Positions 9,030 to 23,200 of a DNA stretch of 64,000 bases are shown here, piece after piece; the first letter of the stretch is position 1, and every line of letters begins with the position of its first letter. The notes under the pieces were generated by a model that ran no database searches, was not told the origin of the DNA, and saw nothing but the letters and a program-made list of their open reading frames with translations. The stretch covers positions 4,907 to 68,906 of the forward strand of contig SJOL01005988.1 in assembly GCA_004794785.1 (NCBI GenBank), given 5' to 3'. A program made the translations under genes and the position numbers. The stretch is from Opisthorchis felineus (Eukaryota > Platyhelminthes > Trematoda > Opisthorchiida > Opisthorchiidae).

Positions 9030-10345
9030 ACGCCTTTGTTTTTCGTTACCAGGTTATAGACTGTTCATCTCGGAGTCGCTTGTTTCAGAGCAGGACTGGG
9101 AAAAAAGAGTTCTGTGAGGTAAACGGCCCTTCAACATATGAAATGCACGTCCTAACTAGCGTAACCTATAAAGCTTCAGTAGCTCATCAATCACGGAAGA
9201 GTTTCTCCCTAAAACTACCTGACGAGCCTCAGCATTGCAAATCCGATGTTCTCACTATAACCTTCAGTGCTTCGAGACACCGATGATCAAACACTGACAG
9301 TTTGCGCGCATACGTCACGTTTCTGGTCCGTAAAGCTGTATGGATCACACAGCTGCAGTGTGTACTCTACCCTGAAATGACAAACCGACGTCATACCGGC
9401 GCCACAGTTGTCGAAGCAATCTCGACTCCAGCCAGTCCGCCGGAACTCATACAACTGTCCAGTTAAATAAATTCAGCTACCACCTCGATTAGCTGTTCTG
9501 CAAGCATGAGGTTTGGGTTTGATCCCGTCCGGTCTTGTAGCAGCTCTTTACAGCTTGAAGGCGTGAGGCGCATACAAAACTGCGGCAGAATTATTTAAGT
9601 TATTTAAGGTGGTTTGCATCTTTGGAGGATCTGAACCAAGGAGAACAATATCATCTGTGCACTCAGTGACTGAGCGAACCTCTGGCTAATGTCTGTATCC
9701 CCGAGGTTTCGAAGGCAGATAGAGAAGTTCCAAGCAGCACTTCAATGACCTAGTTCAAGGGAAATGGTGAGAGAGGGCATCTTTGTCTCTCACCACGCAG
9801 TCTCTCACGCAGGTGGCAGCTTGCTTTATATCCATGCGCGCCATTGAAGTTCACGTACAGTTCATTCATAAGTTAAATTTAGAAGGGACACCTTTGGTCG
9901 TCAAACCCCACCATAGTTTCCGACGATCGACAGAGTCAAAAGCAGTCTTCAAATCAAGAAGACCACCCGTGTGAGACGTTTGAAAGATTGGCGATGTTCA
10001 AGAACTTGTCTCGAGTTTGATGCATTCTCGGCCTGGGCGAAACCCAACTTGGCTATGACGAGTTCGCCTCTTCCGATAACCGATCAGCCTGCGCAGAATG
10101 CTGGCAGAGAGCACCTCGAATGCCAATGCTACCAGGGTGATGCCACGATGGTTTCCGCGTGACTTTCTTGTATCCACTTTGGAGATCGGGATTACTGTCG
10201 AAGTGCTTCCTTTTGCCCGTTTTTCTTCCAACTCTTACGTAATGGGACCGTTAAGCTGTTCGCCAGGGGTTCACCAACTTCTTTAGAAAGTACAGGATGT
10301 AGACTATCCGGTTCGGGTGCCTTCTAGCGTTGGAGGAATAATAGC
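9030..10345 (-). mobile_element. RTE-clade retrotransposon of a second family, minus strand, decayed
   Basis: Read from high to low coordinates, blocks of an RTE protein appear in correct order. NHRGITLVALAFEVLS, ILRRLI and GFRPGRECI lie around 10025-10160. LLDLKTAFDSVDRRKLWW follows just below 9980, then RCPLSPFPLN near 9780, a TSLSAFETSGIQTLA stretch near 9700 and ADDIVLLGSDPPKMQT (frame-shifted) near 9650. LWRRYDVGLSFQGRVHTAAV lies near 9370, VFDHRCL near 9285 and a degraded YRLRWLGRAFHMLKGRLPHRTLFSQ near 9100-9160. Stops and shifts throughout make it a fossil. Its wording differs clearly from copies 1 and 2 (ALAFEVLS against PVVTRLL), so two RTE lineages are present. Confidence 0.82.
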
Positions 10346-12125
10346 CGACGCTGGATTTTTGCTACTGATGACGGGCTTGTATCGACGTTTCGTTTGGGCT
10401 ACAACAAATTGATAAATGCTGGGAAGTTGAGGAATATTGGAAATCTAGTGTCCCTTTGTTTTTTGCCTAGCTTCCGCAACGTTAATATATATATTTCAAC
10501 TGTGTTAAGTGTTAGAAAAATGCTCTTTTTATTAAAAAGAAAACTAAACCATATCACATCCTCAGAGGGCGGTAGCGTAAGCGGACAATGTAGAAAGATC
10601 TAGAGACAGTCTGTTTTAGTATGACCGTCCTTGATTTCCAGACAGATGGCTAGGTGCACTGCCATTGTGGTGTCTTCCTTCCGGTGGGATGATTTCGCCA
10701 ATTCTGGGACCATAGTGTCTTTCGTCATAAGATGTCACAATGTGCGAGAAAAATATGGCAACTAACCCACCTCGCATCTGTCATCGAAGGGTTGGGTGGC
10801 TGCGACCACTCTGGGAAACTGTGCATCTGCCAAAACATATCCTTTTGTACATAGTCACCCTGGAATATCACAAGTTCATCAAACTTTATTCAATTTGGTC
10901 TGCAGGAGTCGGGGCTTAGTGTTCCAGGTCGTCTCAATTTATTTCACACCTTTTACACCGAGGCAATCTGGTGTAGTACTTTCCCTAGGGAGGGGATGCC
11001 CGAATGTTTCCTCAGTGAGGGTGCTCCTGTTTGGGAATAGGTACCTAAGTGTACCATGGTTGTTGTCCTTTGCAACCGTTGGGGGAAAGTTCAATAGTGC
11101 GTGGGTGCCTCCAACATCTTCCTCATTGCTTTCTGAGAAAAACATGAAAGTTGAATTTGAATGAGCTTTTGTGAAAAATCCGGAGCTTTTTTGGCATTCG
11201 TCCCCATTGATTGTCGCCGTAGTTAACTGCGACAAACACCAATCAATAAGCACTTTTGTGATATGCTTTACCATCTTTATCGTACTGTAAATACTCCATT
11301 CCTTCATCCAACGATAGGAGTCCTAGGTCTCTCAGTCGTATTACCAAGCAAGCCACTTTTGACGGGACTGTAACTTCTCGGCACATCTGAGTGCTTTTTC
11401 ACTCCTAGGTCAGCCTGTGGTCACGTGGATCTTGCCCTTCACTTCCCCGACACACCTTCGATGGTGTATCGAGGTATTGCTATATGACACCACACTGTCC
11501 TAGTTTTGATGCGCCGAGTTTGGACAGAGACGGTCCACAAATTGTCGCAATGCTTTCGTGAAAGCAGCCGAGGGTGAACTGTCAGCACTGTGACATAATG
11601 GTAGCAGTGATGCCGAATAGGGGTTCCGTGAGTTAAATTTTGTGTGAATCCGCCAGTATGAGTGATCGTCTTGTTGGGTTACAAAAATACCGTTAGCCAC
11701 AGGATATGTCAGATATACTCTCACAGTAACCTTGAAACCGAGTGTGGCTTACCTACTTCGATACAGTCAGGTGACGACATCGAAATATTGCTTCCTTTGT
11801 TTACGTCACCAGCCCACACAGTCAGCCAGAGTCGGGCTGCATGTTCCAACATACCTGAATACAAGCCGGTCCACCTATTCGATTTATGAGTGAACTTATG
11901 AACTAGGTGAACCTGTATCACAAAGGACACCTCACTTACCTGGACCGTCATGGTGTGCCATTATCTAAACGGGGGTGACGAGCATTGCCTGTCACCTACG
12001 GCCTACGGTTAGGACTGTGTTCAGCAAACCGGCCGTCGGAATGAAGCGCTGGTTAAAGAGGGCAACGCATGTTTGTACCACTACTCGATATGGAGATCGC
12101 AAACCTATAGTGTTATCAAGAACTC
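10346..12125. other. Intergenic stretch, nothing recognised
   Basis: Overlapping open frames of 122 codons occur on both strands near 10796-11307, but neither has recognisable motifs, and frames of this length are expected by chance. The rest looks featureless. Confidence 0.4.
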
Positions 12126-12240
12126 GAGGGCTCGAAGAACCTTGGCGGCTAAGGCGCGAAACTACTTATCGGAAGATTTGTCCTTCGAACCCAACCCCGG
12201 CTTTTCGATTGCCCTTGGGTAGGCAGCTCTCAGCTTCTGA
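12126..12240 (+). mobile_element. tRNA-derived SINE (family A), third, diverged copy
   Basis: GGCTAAGGCGCGAA, then ACTTATCGGAAG, then CCTTCGAACCCAACC align base for base in order with the head of the copies at 3487-3668 and 8049-8158 (GATCGGAAGGTCC, GGTTCGAACC). The B box has lost its first GG. The downstream body is weakly similar (TCGATTGCCC). Confidence 0.6.
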
Positions 12241-15200
12241 GCTGCATGTCAGTTGCTCACCGAAAGGAGGCCACAGCGCACTGACTACTATTTTATTATT
12301 TGTTTGTTTTGTGAGATGGTGAAACATGGCTGTAGTCCGCGATTTATGTATAAATCCGCAATGCCCCTCGCTACAGCGCTTACTCCCCTAATGATGGTAT
12401 TTTTGTGAAACGTTGGAAAGTCAACAGAAATCATGTGGTATTGAGGCATCATTCCTTTAGCTGCTACAGAGATCAATTTCACGACGCCTAGATTCACTGT
12501 AGCGACAACCACCATTCTGTTTGTTCTTGTTCTTGTTCTATGTTCTTTTTCAGGTTGTTTCTTCTATTAGTTTGATGGTACTTGTATGCAACTCGACACC
12601 ACAGACTGGCGTATGAAGGTTGAGGCAGTCGCATGGTTTCGCGGCATGTTTGGATATAATGGACCAGTTTTCTTCAACTTGATCCACAGGTTAAAACAGC
12701 ATTTTGACTGCAGTGTTCGGTTATATACCCCTTAACACATCATCATCAAGGCTTTGAGTAATAAACCTAACACCAAATTCGGACGTCAGTTGCTAAACAG
12801 TGACGATAGTCCGCATTTTTAGCACCATTTCAAATCAGATCAAGCTAGTGGAGCAGAAACTTGAAGCTTTCACAGATATTCTACAAAGCATATGTTAACT
12901 GCTTCAAATCTGAAGGGATGGAATGGGTATTACCGAAACCAAGATCCCGGAGTCGTCTGATACTTAACCAATACAGTAAAGAATAGTGGTGAGTCGGCGA
13001 ACGAATTATGTACCTAGTCTCCATACAGATTACAAAGATGGCGGGTGCTCCGAATGATTTTCCATCGATCCCAGTGACTGTTTAAAACCAATCTGCCACA
13101 GTACAGTCAGAAGTGTGAAACATCAGGAATCGCCGTAGGTGGTAAATCTATGGACAGACTTATCGGTCCCGTTCGTAAGACCCGACTTTGTTGTTCACTA
13201 GGGAGTGGTCGCTCTAGGACATAAGTACTGCGATACTGGATGACCACAGAATTAGAAGTGAGAGTCACATTAGGAAGCGAGAAGTATGAATGTGACAACG
13301 TGGTGAACGAAACACCATGATGTTACCTGCACCTGTTCTTACTATAACTATATGTATTATATATATATATATATATAATTATATATAACTACATATACTT
13401 ACTAACTACTATATACTATACTGACGTATATCAGTAATGTGATGGAAGGAAGTTGATTTAGTCGACTGATGGCAGTTTTGATGCAGGAAAAGATACAGCG
13501 ACGGATGGCACATGAAATTAGTCTGTACCGGCCACCACAGATGACCGTGGAGTTACGGGTTAATGACGACGTCCATTAGGCTGCAACCGATGTTTATGAG
13601 CTTCGGCCTGTTTTCAGCATTCGACAATCTTGGGGCTTCATTTCGGCCCCTTCATTGGAATCCTATCGTAAATTATTGCAATAAATAAAAATACTTGTGG
13701 TTCGGGTGCGATCTGTTCACCACTCCTCCGGGTGCTTCTTCCACCCGATTGGTTATGGGACGTTTGCAGGCTAATTGCTAAACTAGACGACTATATCAAC
13801 GGTCATCCGATTAATAACCAACCCGATTTTTTTCCTAAATTAGTAGTGTGGGGCAAATCTCGAAATAAATTCAGGCGAGTAAAGTTACGATTTATTAAAC
13901 ATAAGGTAAGCCTCTAAATGGTGAGTAATGAAGGGAGCCGATCGAAAACTATCGCCGAGGAACGGGACAATTTGGAGGGTACTGTGAGTCAACTCGTGTT
14001 CTTGAACTGAAATGGACCCTTCCTCTTCCGGATAAATTCCGAGCCTATAGTTTGGTTATTCTCAAGACAGTCTTGAAAATTTCCGACACACTATTCTCCA
14101 GGATTCTGAATAGGGTACACCAGGAATCAATTCTTCGAATATATCAACACATCATCATTCGACCTCAATTATTAATGTGAGAACGGAGTGGTGACAGGGA
14201 AGACCCAGTCATTGCAAAAAGAAGTTTGCAATGAATTTTTATGACTGTCAAGATGGGCATTAGACAGGTTGCTGTAGAGGGATGTTTGGCGTATAGAGAC
14301 CTGCTATGGTTTTTTCTTACCATATGTTCTTGTGATAAGACCTGCGTGGAACGTGCTACAAACCTTTCACTTCTTATCCCCGAGTTCGGCCCCTCATGTC
14401 CTCCTAACCAGGTCACACTAGGGTAATACAGATGACAGTGGCTTTTCATAATGCCTAATTACTACCAAGTTACGAATAGCTAGAAGACGAAATTATATAG
14501 TCTCCATAGGACAGGGATTGTCCGGGGGTCTGAGTCTGGATGGTCAGTACGTTTGGAAATCATATACGCTTGGTATAAAGTAATATAGGGTCCGAATTTC
14601 TTCCGGACACCCTGAGCTGCTTGGTTGATAGCTGTAGCCTCAGCAAACTCTGAAGCACAAGTTTCAGTGGCTGAGCAAAATCTTTGATGCTGAAATCAAC
14701 TCAAAAAGACAACCCATGTTCAAAAGATTTCTGCCAGTTTCTGATTGTGGTGGCTCACGATATGGCAGTTGTCTCGGGTTTTGATATAATGTTTGGTTTT
14801 GGTCCAAAAGAGTCATGTACCCCTTGCTGACTTTGAGATACATATTGTTTATGCCTATTGGGCCTACATGTCGTGAGATCATATCTAGTAGGTTTTCCTC
14901 CTTCATTTGAATATAGAGTTAACCTTTCTGTCAAGGTCAAACTCCTGGTACCTGTGACATTTCGCGTTAGTTTTAGTGTTGAGAACAAAAGTTAGTTAGT
15001 TTGTGTAGCCGGGGCAGTACTGTGAATACGGATGGACGGGTACCGGGACTTTGTGGCATCCAGGACCTATTGGTTGTTCGGCATCGTAACTCTCTGGGTT
15101 CGAAAACGCATGAGCCTGTGATTCCCCTCCGACGTCTGGCATGTTCGTTTTCTAACAACATGAGGCGGGACGGCACTTGATTACTGTCTTGAAACCAGAC

Positions 15201-18200
15201 GTGGCATCTAAAATGCAGCAGACGTGGTTGAAGATTTTAAAACTACATATCTAACGAACGAATACAACTGCTCAGTAGATGCATGATCACTCTCTATTAA
15301 TGTTCCCTGCAGTAAAGATTCTCAAAAGCCTTTTCGTCTTGTGCATTGTTAGTGTTACCGTTAGGTCAACAAAAATCCACCCCACAAACAAAATGATGGA
15401 GTAGTTACACTGAACAGTCTACTGGCCTTACCTCTACTGGGCATCTTTGTGACTATGGCAGGGCAACACATGGGTGACCTCACAGCAGACCTAGCATGCT
15501 ACAAGCTCTGTGGCGGTAACATGCTGTTTATTTCTAAATGCACGACGCCATCCATGGAGGGTGTCCCAATAATTTTTACCGAACCTCGACGTAAATTATG
15601 AAATGATGACAGTTGACTGCCTTGCGTACTCAGACGTAGTGCGTGCAACTGTGACGTTACTATTGGATATAACGCTTAAGGAAAACACATACATGTTAAA
15701 GCCGAAGCCGCCTTCTCACAAGCATGCATAACATGGTGTGTTATCACAAAAACATTGCAGGGAAATGGGTATCCTAAACAGACCGGTAAAGTTAATCGTG
15801 ATAATATCCAGAAAGCCTGTGTTTATAAAGTTCCACTTCAGTAGGGACAACTCAGCTGCTTGGAGAAACAGACTTTCAGTCTGAGGGCAAAAACATGACG
15901 TATTACAAGGATTTTGGTGACAACCCAGCTCAAAAGGTACCGCTTCCTTGATTTAGGAGATACCAACCTATTGTGGACGAATTCCCCAATGTGTATAAGT
16001 TCGCAGATGATTGCAAAGGAAGTTAAGTAGACAGAATCTTTAGGATTCTCAAAGCCAGGCTCCTGGGGTTCTGGAACAAGTGGCAGACAAAAACCTGGGA
16101 CTTTTATCCGATTGGGGGTCATCACATTCAGCAATTGACAGACGTCTTTTACCCACAGATCTGATTGAGTTTTTCTCGGCTTTTACGATTGGCACTCATG
16201 TGTTTTCAATTTTGCCAAGGTCGCCACACTCAACGGATCGAAGTCTTCGTTTGTACCGTTTGTAATTCTGTTATCCTTGACTTGGCATACACTTACTGAC
16301 CCACCAGACGTTAATCGCCGGACAAAGGCTCATTTATGGAAACTGGTAATTTGGAATCAACGAGTAAGTAGGAAAGTCCAATATGTGTTTCTACTGGCCT
16401 GCTTCCTCTAACGATTAGTTTCATTACTGGATGGATATACCTGTTGTAACCAATGACTGCCTTGTCTTAGTCTCCTCCGTAGGGCCACAGATATGGTGTT
16501 CCAAAACATTCATTTATACTGAGCTACTGTGCGTTTATAGTAGTTCCACGTTTATTTATTTATCAGAGAACTCTAGTCCTATTAACGTTTGTTCGACTCA
16601 ACTTTTGAAGGAAGATGTTGGAATGAGAAACCGATGGATACGGTACTGCCTTCAGAACGTAATTACTTTAACAATCAGTCTCCGGATAATCCCGGAGATG
16701 GTCAGCGTTTACCAGCTCAGTGAGCTCCAATACAGCCTACCAATCTGTCAACCACCTCACGTCACCCTCAACAGCTGTGCTTTCATCGCGCTTGAGTCCA
16801 CTGTTGAAGGTACACGTCACTGCTGAACGGTCAGATGACGGATGCTCGGTGAAGCAGTAGGTAATTCATTCAAAGAACGCCATTAATGCAGCAAGCTGCT
16901 GCAGAATTGATATACAGGCATGTGCTCTTGCACAAGGTGAATGAAAGTTGGTTTTGCGTTTTCTGTCTGTGACACGACTGCTTTAGGCACAAAGAATCAG
17001 AAGAGAAAACGTTGGTCTTCAAGTTTAACTTGTGGCCAGCATAAGGACCTTAAACATAAAGATGCATTTTTTGCAAAAGCTTACTTGAAGAGTGCGCTAA
17101 GCGTAAGTAGCTGATTGTTGCCCAACATTATATCATGTTTACTTTAGTTTTATGAAGAATTCAGAGTTTTGGCCACCAACATAAAGGTCTTTGCTTCACA
17201 TTGTTGACCGGTGGAAATTGTGGTGTTTGTGATCGTCCCAACTGCAGTTCACGTTCTTTATCTCTTTATCTACAAGATTATGTGAAGTTGGTTATAACTC
17301 AGAATGAAACTCTAGCTTCCGATGAAACGAAGAGTTTGTCAGAGCTACTAGGGTGGAACCCGTCATCGTCCTAGAACTAGAAGTCACAATAGTGTGATTA
17401 TCCTTTACCACCAAAAGCTTAAGAGTAAGAGAAATGGCGGGTGCTGCAGTTAAAGCAAAATGGACTCATGGCATTCTTCCAGACTGAAACGATTTATAAG
17501 ACTTTACATGATATAAATAAGCTTCTCTATACCAAATCAAACAGGATTTCTTCACATGACAGCAACAAAAAAGTGAAGAACCTATACCACTTGAACAACT
17601 CTTCATGAAACCCATTATCTACTGCTCCAAGAGAATCCATTTTAACTTCAGTGATTCTCAGAAAATGTTTGCTGAGCGGAGGATGAAGAGGCATCAGTCA
17701 GTTCATAAGAAACGAGAGCTGAGTCGTGCCACGTGCTATCTACAGCCAAGTTATACACCTATGCTAATTTTCCGTCCTCACTTTCGTCTTACAGTTTTAT
17801 TGATAGTGTCGAGTGTCCAATCTTCTCCAAACTAAAACTTCTCAGCTTCTCCTATTCTAAAAGAGTACAAATACTTTTATATTTGTCCTAAACATGCTAA
17901 AACGAACTACGTCCAATCATTTATTTGATTGATTATTGTTAATTTTATTAATATCGGGGTTGTAATTCAAATAATTTCCAGCTGCGCATAACAAGGTATT
18001 GGACCGTAGATTACAGTAGATCGAACAAAAATCTCCCCAGCCATTTTCGGATGTAGCAGGATGCCTTACTGAATGCCAGTGAGATGAACATGATGGTCTG
18101 CTGCCTGTACTCCACATTAAAGAATAAGTGAATTTCCTGTTTCACGAGACACTTTGCTATGAGCAACACAACCGATGGGAAATTCTGCACAATCTGCACC

Positions 18201-20110
18201 ATTCTTAGATTTCACAAACATCCTTTGTCAAGCTGAGGGATCACCTGAGTGCGTGGATTCGGCCTGTGTCCCCTCCGCCTGACCCGCAGAACTCTAATAA
18301 AAGTTAACCTGTCTGCTGATCTATGTTCTGGAACATTTGCAGTGGAACGGTTTGAATAATGCTTTAAGAGATAATGCAGTTCATTTCAATAGCTGATACG
18401 GAAAATGTGGTCACTGTTTCCACTGTATTTTGTCTGGCATCTACAGCACACCGGTGTATGACCGGACAACTTGTGTTCGAACACACCAACCAAATTTCCC
18501 GGTGATTCTGGCGTAGTTTTGTTAGTATGATGACGCCACACGTTTACCAATCACAGCCTACATTTATAGACTGTGTGAAATCACAGTACATGTGATGTTA
18601 GAGTCGGTAGACGTACACTGTACTACTCGCTAGTTTTTTTTGTATCTCAACGTCCATTGGGGTAATCCGACTGTCTCATGAACAACCAAACGGTATTAAA
18701 TTTATTTTTATCAGGAGAATCTGGAGAATTTCTCAGCTAGAGGTGGAGTGCGTGCAAGGAGGAGAGACACGAATCAACGAAGACCGATTGAAAGAAAGTA
18801 GTTTTCAGTTCTGAGGAGAAACTCAACTTGGATGAACTTTGCCAACATTTGCATTTTTAAAAGATATGATTGCTGTAAACTGACACCTATGAGGAGCTAT
18901 TTCGGCCGGACTACTGTTTTCTATTAATTACATCAGAAAGGGTGATTCAAGATTGAAACAAATAAACTTCAGAGTCCAAAGTTCGGACATTTATGATGTA
19001 TAACAAGATTTTTCCGGGTTTAAAAAATGCTGATTGTTGAATGTAAGCCAGTACATTCATTCATCACAGTTGGCTAAACTGACGAAATCTCGGTTGACGC
19101 CCTAAATACTGTCACACATATTTGGTCGACACACGGTTCGGATTCCACATCTGTCAAGAATATTTGAGGTTCCGTTACTTGACGTGCGCACGCATGAATC
19201 CAACTGCGACTTGACGAATGCGAGCGGGTGAATATCTCGACCACTCTTTGGGACTTTGATAACTCACGCGCATGAATGGCCTAGTTTATATTCCGGTTAT
19301 ATTCCAGTTTGATCTGCTAAATAGGTGGATATCTTTTTCCCAAAAATTACAAAATGGTTGAAAATTTTTCGATCACGTCACACATATTTGTCTGGAAACT
19401 AAGAAACGATAGCTTATTCACAATAGATGGGATTTTTTCATATAATTTTTGGAGCAAAAGTTCTCCCTTTACGGATCTGTGGTGTATGCATTGTTAGAAT
19501 GAAAAAAATATTAGTTTCGATACGAAATAGACTATACGGTATTATCAACTTTGAAAGACACCTCACGTATTTGGGTGTTCCGAGGTCGTCAGGTTAGCCT
19601 TATACTTTGGTGTAACTTAACAACCAAAAACGGCATTGTCAAGTCTCTCCACGGGTTGCCTGGATTCTGGTAGTCAAGTACGCACAACCCGAAGGTGTAA
19701 CTGAGCTGTGCAAATTCGACCATTCTATTGGATATTTGGAGGAGGTATTCATTCAAAAATTTTGATAGCCTGGACCTGAGCACACACACACAGGCCTTTC
19801 ACAGACAGTCACTGTTTACAGAATTCAAGCGCTCACATGCATGCAAGCGTATATGCACGCACACACCCCAACAATCGAGTATGGGTGAAGGCATCTAACA
19901 GTTTCAATCGATTAGGGCGGAAGGACACGTGCTTATCATACTGACTGAACGTTTTGAGACGCAAACGTAAATACGTGGAACTAACCTTACGATGTTCCGA
20001 AAAACTCGGACACTCATAAGAATTTCTCGAATTGGTGCGAAACGCCATGTAGTTTGAGACTCTAAATATTGCACTTGTGTCTGCATGCGTATCTGGATTA
20101 TCAACCTGTC
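12241..20110. other. Intergenic stretch upstream of the semaphorin gene; one TA microsatellite
   Basis: A TA run lies at 13357-13387. A B-box-like gtgttcgaacac occurs near 18472 without a convincing head. Several open frames of 60-131 codons (for example 16431-16826 and 15838-16134) carry nothing I recognise. The promoter of the semaphorin gene should lie towards the right end, but I see no element I would defend. Confidence 0.4.
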
Positions 20111-20252
20111 ATGACACAACTGTCTTGGAAATACACAGCCCTTCTTAGACGTATTCTGTCCTGTTATGTCCTACTCTTATCACTGAGTTGTGTGGGAGAT
20201 ACGAAAGATGTGTCCTCATTCAGAAAGAAGGTACCAGTCATCCTTATCAAAG
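20111..20252 (+). CDS. Semaphorin-like gene, exon 1 (signal peptide)
   Basis: The ATG at 20111 opens 47 codons plus one base. A basic N-terminus (LLRR) is followed by the hydrophobic run [13 protein letters not shown] and a small-residue cleavage region (SCVGD), giving a classic signal peptide. The next residues ([16 protein letters not shown]) begin the mature chain. The exon ends AAAG before GTAAGT, phase 1. I chose this start because it puts the hydrophobic core at residues 15-27; an earlier in-frame start-like codon at 20069 would bury it. The following intron is 11.4 kb. Confidence 0.8.
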
Positions 20253-23200
20253 GTAAGTTGGCTTCATCTGTTATTACCATTTGTATGTCACTCCAAATTT
20301 TGTGTGCAATCAGAGATTCTAAGGGTTAGTTAGATGAGATGCGCATTACTGACGATTCCCCATAAGGATGGCACAGTCGTACATCGTTTCTTGACTTTGT
20401 AGTTTAGGGTATCTTCACTTTCGAGATGAACCTTACATATAAACTTCAAAATCCCATCAAAATTTACGAACGAATTTCATGGTGTTAGATGGCTGTTTAT
20501 CTCACTTCTCATACCACTCAAAGAAGAAAGTGAATACCAATGATAGCAGTTGCATTCGCCAGGAAAATACAGTAAGATTTCCGCTCAACCGATTTCGCTT
20601 GCAAAAGCTAGTTTTGCAAATTTGTGGGTTGGGTTGGATGAACCTCAGTTCTTACAATTAGCCTACAAGAAGTGAGTCGATCGATGGTCATACGAAGCTC
20701 CTCTGCTGCACAAAACGTTCTCACGGATAACTGCAAATTACTTTGGAATAATGGTGGTTCTCATCGAAGAGTTTTGTGCAAAACTGTGTAAAAAAGGAAA
20801 GACAGATCTGTCAGTGTCAGGGAAATGGAAGTGTTTTCCGTAGTGTCTAGGGAAGAAACGGGCTACGATCAGACCATAGTTCTAACTCGTAAGAATCTTG
20901 TTCAAATCAGCAGGAGCCACAGTATTTAACCGGAACATACGACCATCTAAAAGCAAAAGTCATTTTTTAAAAAAACGCCTTTTTATGATGGTGTCATCTC
21001 CTTTACCCAATGAATCGGAAAAAAGCTGGATGGACCATTGTATAACATATTTTGATTACCAGAGGAAGAATTATTTCACAAGGTGAATGAAGGTTCCTCC
21101 CGAGAAGTCGTCACTCGAGGGGCTTGTCAATATTTGGCCACGTGAGATGGTTTTCGTGGATGAAAGGCGAGTGCCACTATGTCCTATCTAAGTGAGAGCT
21201 AATCGCGCTGCTGATCAGCTATTTGTGGCCAAACGGTAAAGTGTTCAATTACTGGCCGGAATGTCATGGGTTCAGAACTCTCTGAGTTTCGTGAGATTCG
21301 CACTGCTGATGACTCCCAACAAGGATAAAACAGCTGTACAGTGTTTCTCGGTTTTAGCTTCACTGAGAGAATGAAATCTCCTTTAAAAATTACCAAACCA
21401 CCTCACACAACTACCAATTTTTTCAATATGAAATTGGAAAATTAAGCGGCTTTGCATTAGAAATCGTGTTTAGTAGAGAGAAAACAGCACCAGATGCAGA
21501 TTAGGGTAAGGCAGCCAAAATCAAAGTAGTTTCCGATCTCAAGTTTTTCTTGAGTATTATTGTGTCGTCACACGCCAGCAGACATCATTTGGCTTTTCTC
21601 GTCCGCGAACACATGTTAGTGGTTTTTATCGAAAAATGGTCACCCTTTCACGAAATCTACGGCATTTGTAGTTGATTCCGTTCGATTTTTACCTAGGTTT
21701 TTCCTGTAAGGAAGTTTCGTTTCTTAATAGGATTTTGAAAAAAAAACAAAGCATTTTATAATTTGTGGCCTTGTTAGCCTTGAGTTCTCATGCAAACCAT
21801 CAGAGTTGTTTCTTATGGGCGGACCAATTCCAGAAGTGAATATTTCTGCAAAACTTTCTGATATGGGAAGGATTCGTCTGTCAACATAGACTTCAAGTTG
21901 TCTGTTCAGAGTGGTCTCTTGAGAAAGGAGCAGATGTGCAGCTACCGGAAATTTCTCCAAAATGCTTGAACATATGGGCGTTTTTTCAAAAATATAAAAT
22001 CAAAGTAAGCACAAAGTGCGGAGTGGTTGTAAGGAAACAAGAAATCGTTTATGTTGGTGGTATAGGGACTTGGGAAAATGTTTCCATATGGATGGAAGGA
22101 ATGCTACGGTGCAGCTCTAGGGAGGACAAAAAACCCTATATATATATCAAAGTCCACGATAGGATAACCTCTCATGGTAATTCCTAAACTGTCAGAGGAA
22201 ACGGAGCAATTTTTTACCAGTTGGTGGTAGATACTACCAAAGAAACATCCAACAAATTATAGAAATATCCCCAGAAGAAACGGACGCAAAACAACGAGGA
22301 ATGTAATGTGGAAGCGATACAAGTATTTCCCTGTCTCAGAGTATCGTCCGGGAGTAGATATTTAATGATAAATCTTGATATTTTAAACGCAAAATCTCCA
22401 AGAATCGCTTTGTTCAGCATCCCTGGAGCGTCTTGTTGGCAGTCGACTTACGTCTTTTTCATTGGATAATTTCAGTGCGACTACCAGCTCAGTTTTGAAG
22501 TCATGGGCGTTTACGAATTCGTTTCACTCAGTGTGTTGGTATGTCCCAGTGGTTGTTAATCATGCATAAGTCAGAACTGCTAGTTACTGTGACCAAGGCA
22601 GTGATTGGAAAATTCATCATGAGGAGTGTTTTCAACGTATAGAAATTAAGCTGTTATGGGTTCGGAAGAACTGGGTGTTGGAGTTCACTGTCACGATAAA
22701 TGTGCCCCAGATGATTAAATCTGTTGAGAGGACATTTGGATCACGAAAAAGCAACACAGATCTAATTTTAACCAGGGAATTTCAAGTATACTCAGTTTCT
22801 ACTGTGATGTCTTAATGAAACGCTAACACCAGGCCTATAATACAAATTCCATATTGTATCCCTTGCGAATAAACCTTCAAATACCGACAAAAGTATCGGA
22901 CGTTAATACTAGAACACTGATACAAAGCTGTGGAAACTAAGATCTATTTAGTGTTTTTCATTAGTTTTGTTGAAATTATCTAAGACATTATGGTCTAGTG
23001 TACTCAGTGACGCGACATTTCACTCTTCACCAGATTGGAGTTGAGCCCTAGAACGCGAAACAGCAAAAGCATTTGCTTTCCGACATGAAAGTCATGGTGG
23101 TTCTATCCTGAAGCACCTACTTTTGCAGAGACAAAAGGCTGAAAACCACTGAATGCATACCTTTGTGGACTCGGCAGTTAGATTTTAATTCAGACCTATA

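Noticed and set aside
9008..9286. 92-codon plus-strand open frame
   Set aside because: It is the reverse strand of RTE C-terminal sequence.
10796..11307. Overlapping 122-codon frames on both strands
   Set aside because: No motif; frames of this length are expected by chance in 64 kb. The AATAAA beside the minus-strand stop is not enough.
16431..16826. 131-codon open frame
   Set aside because: No signal peptide, domain or splice context that I could support.
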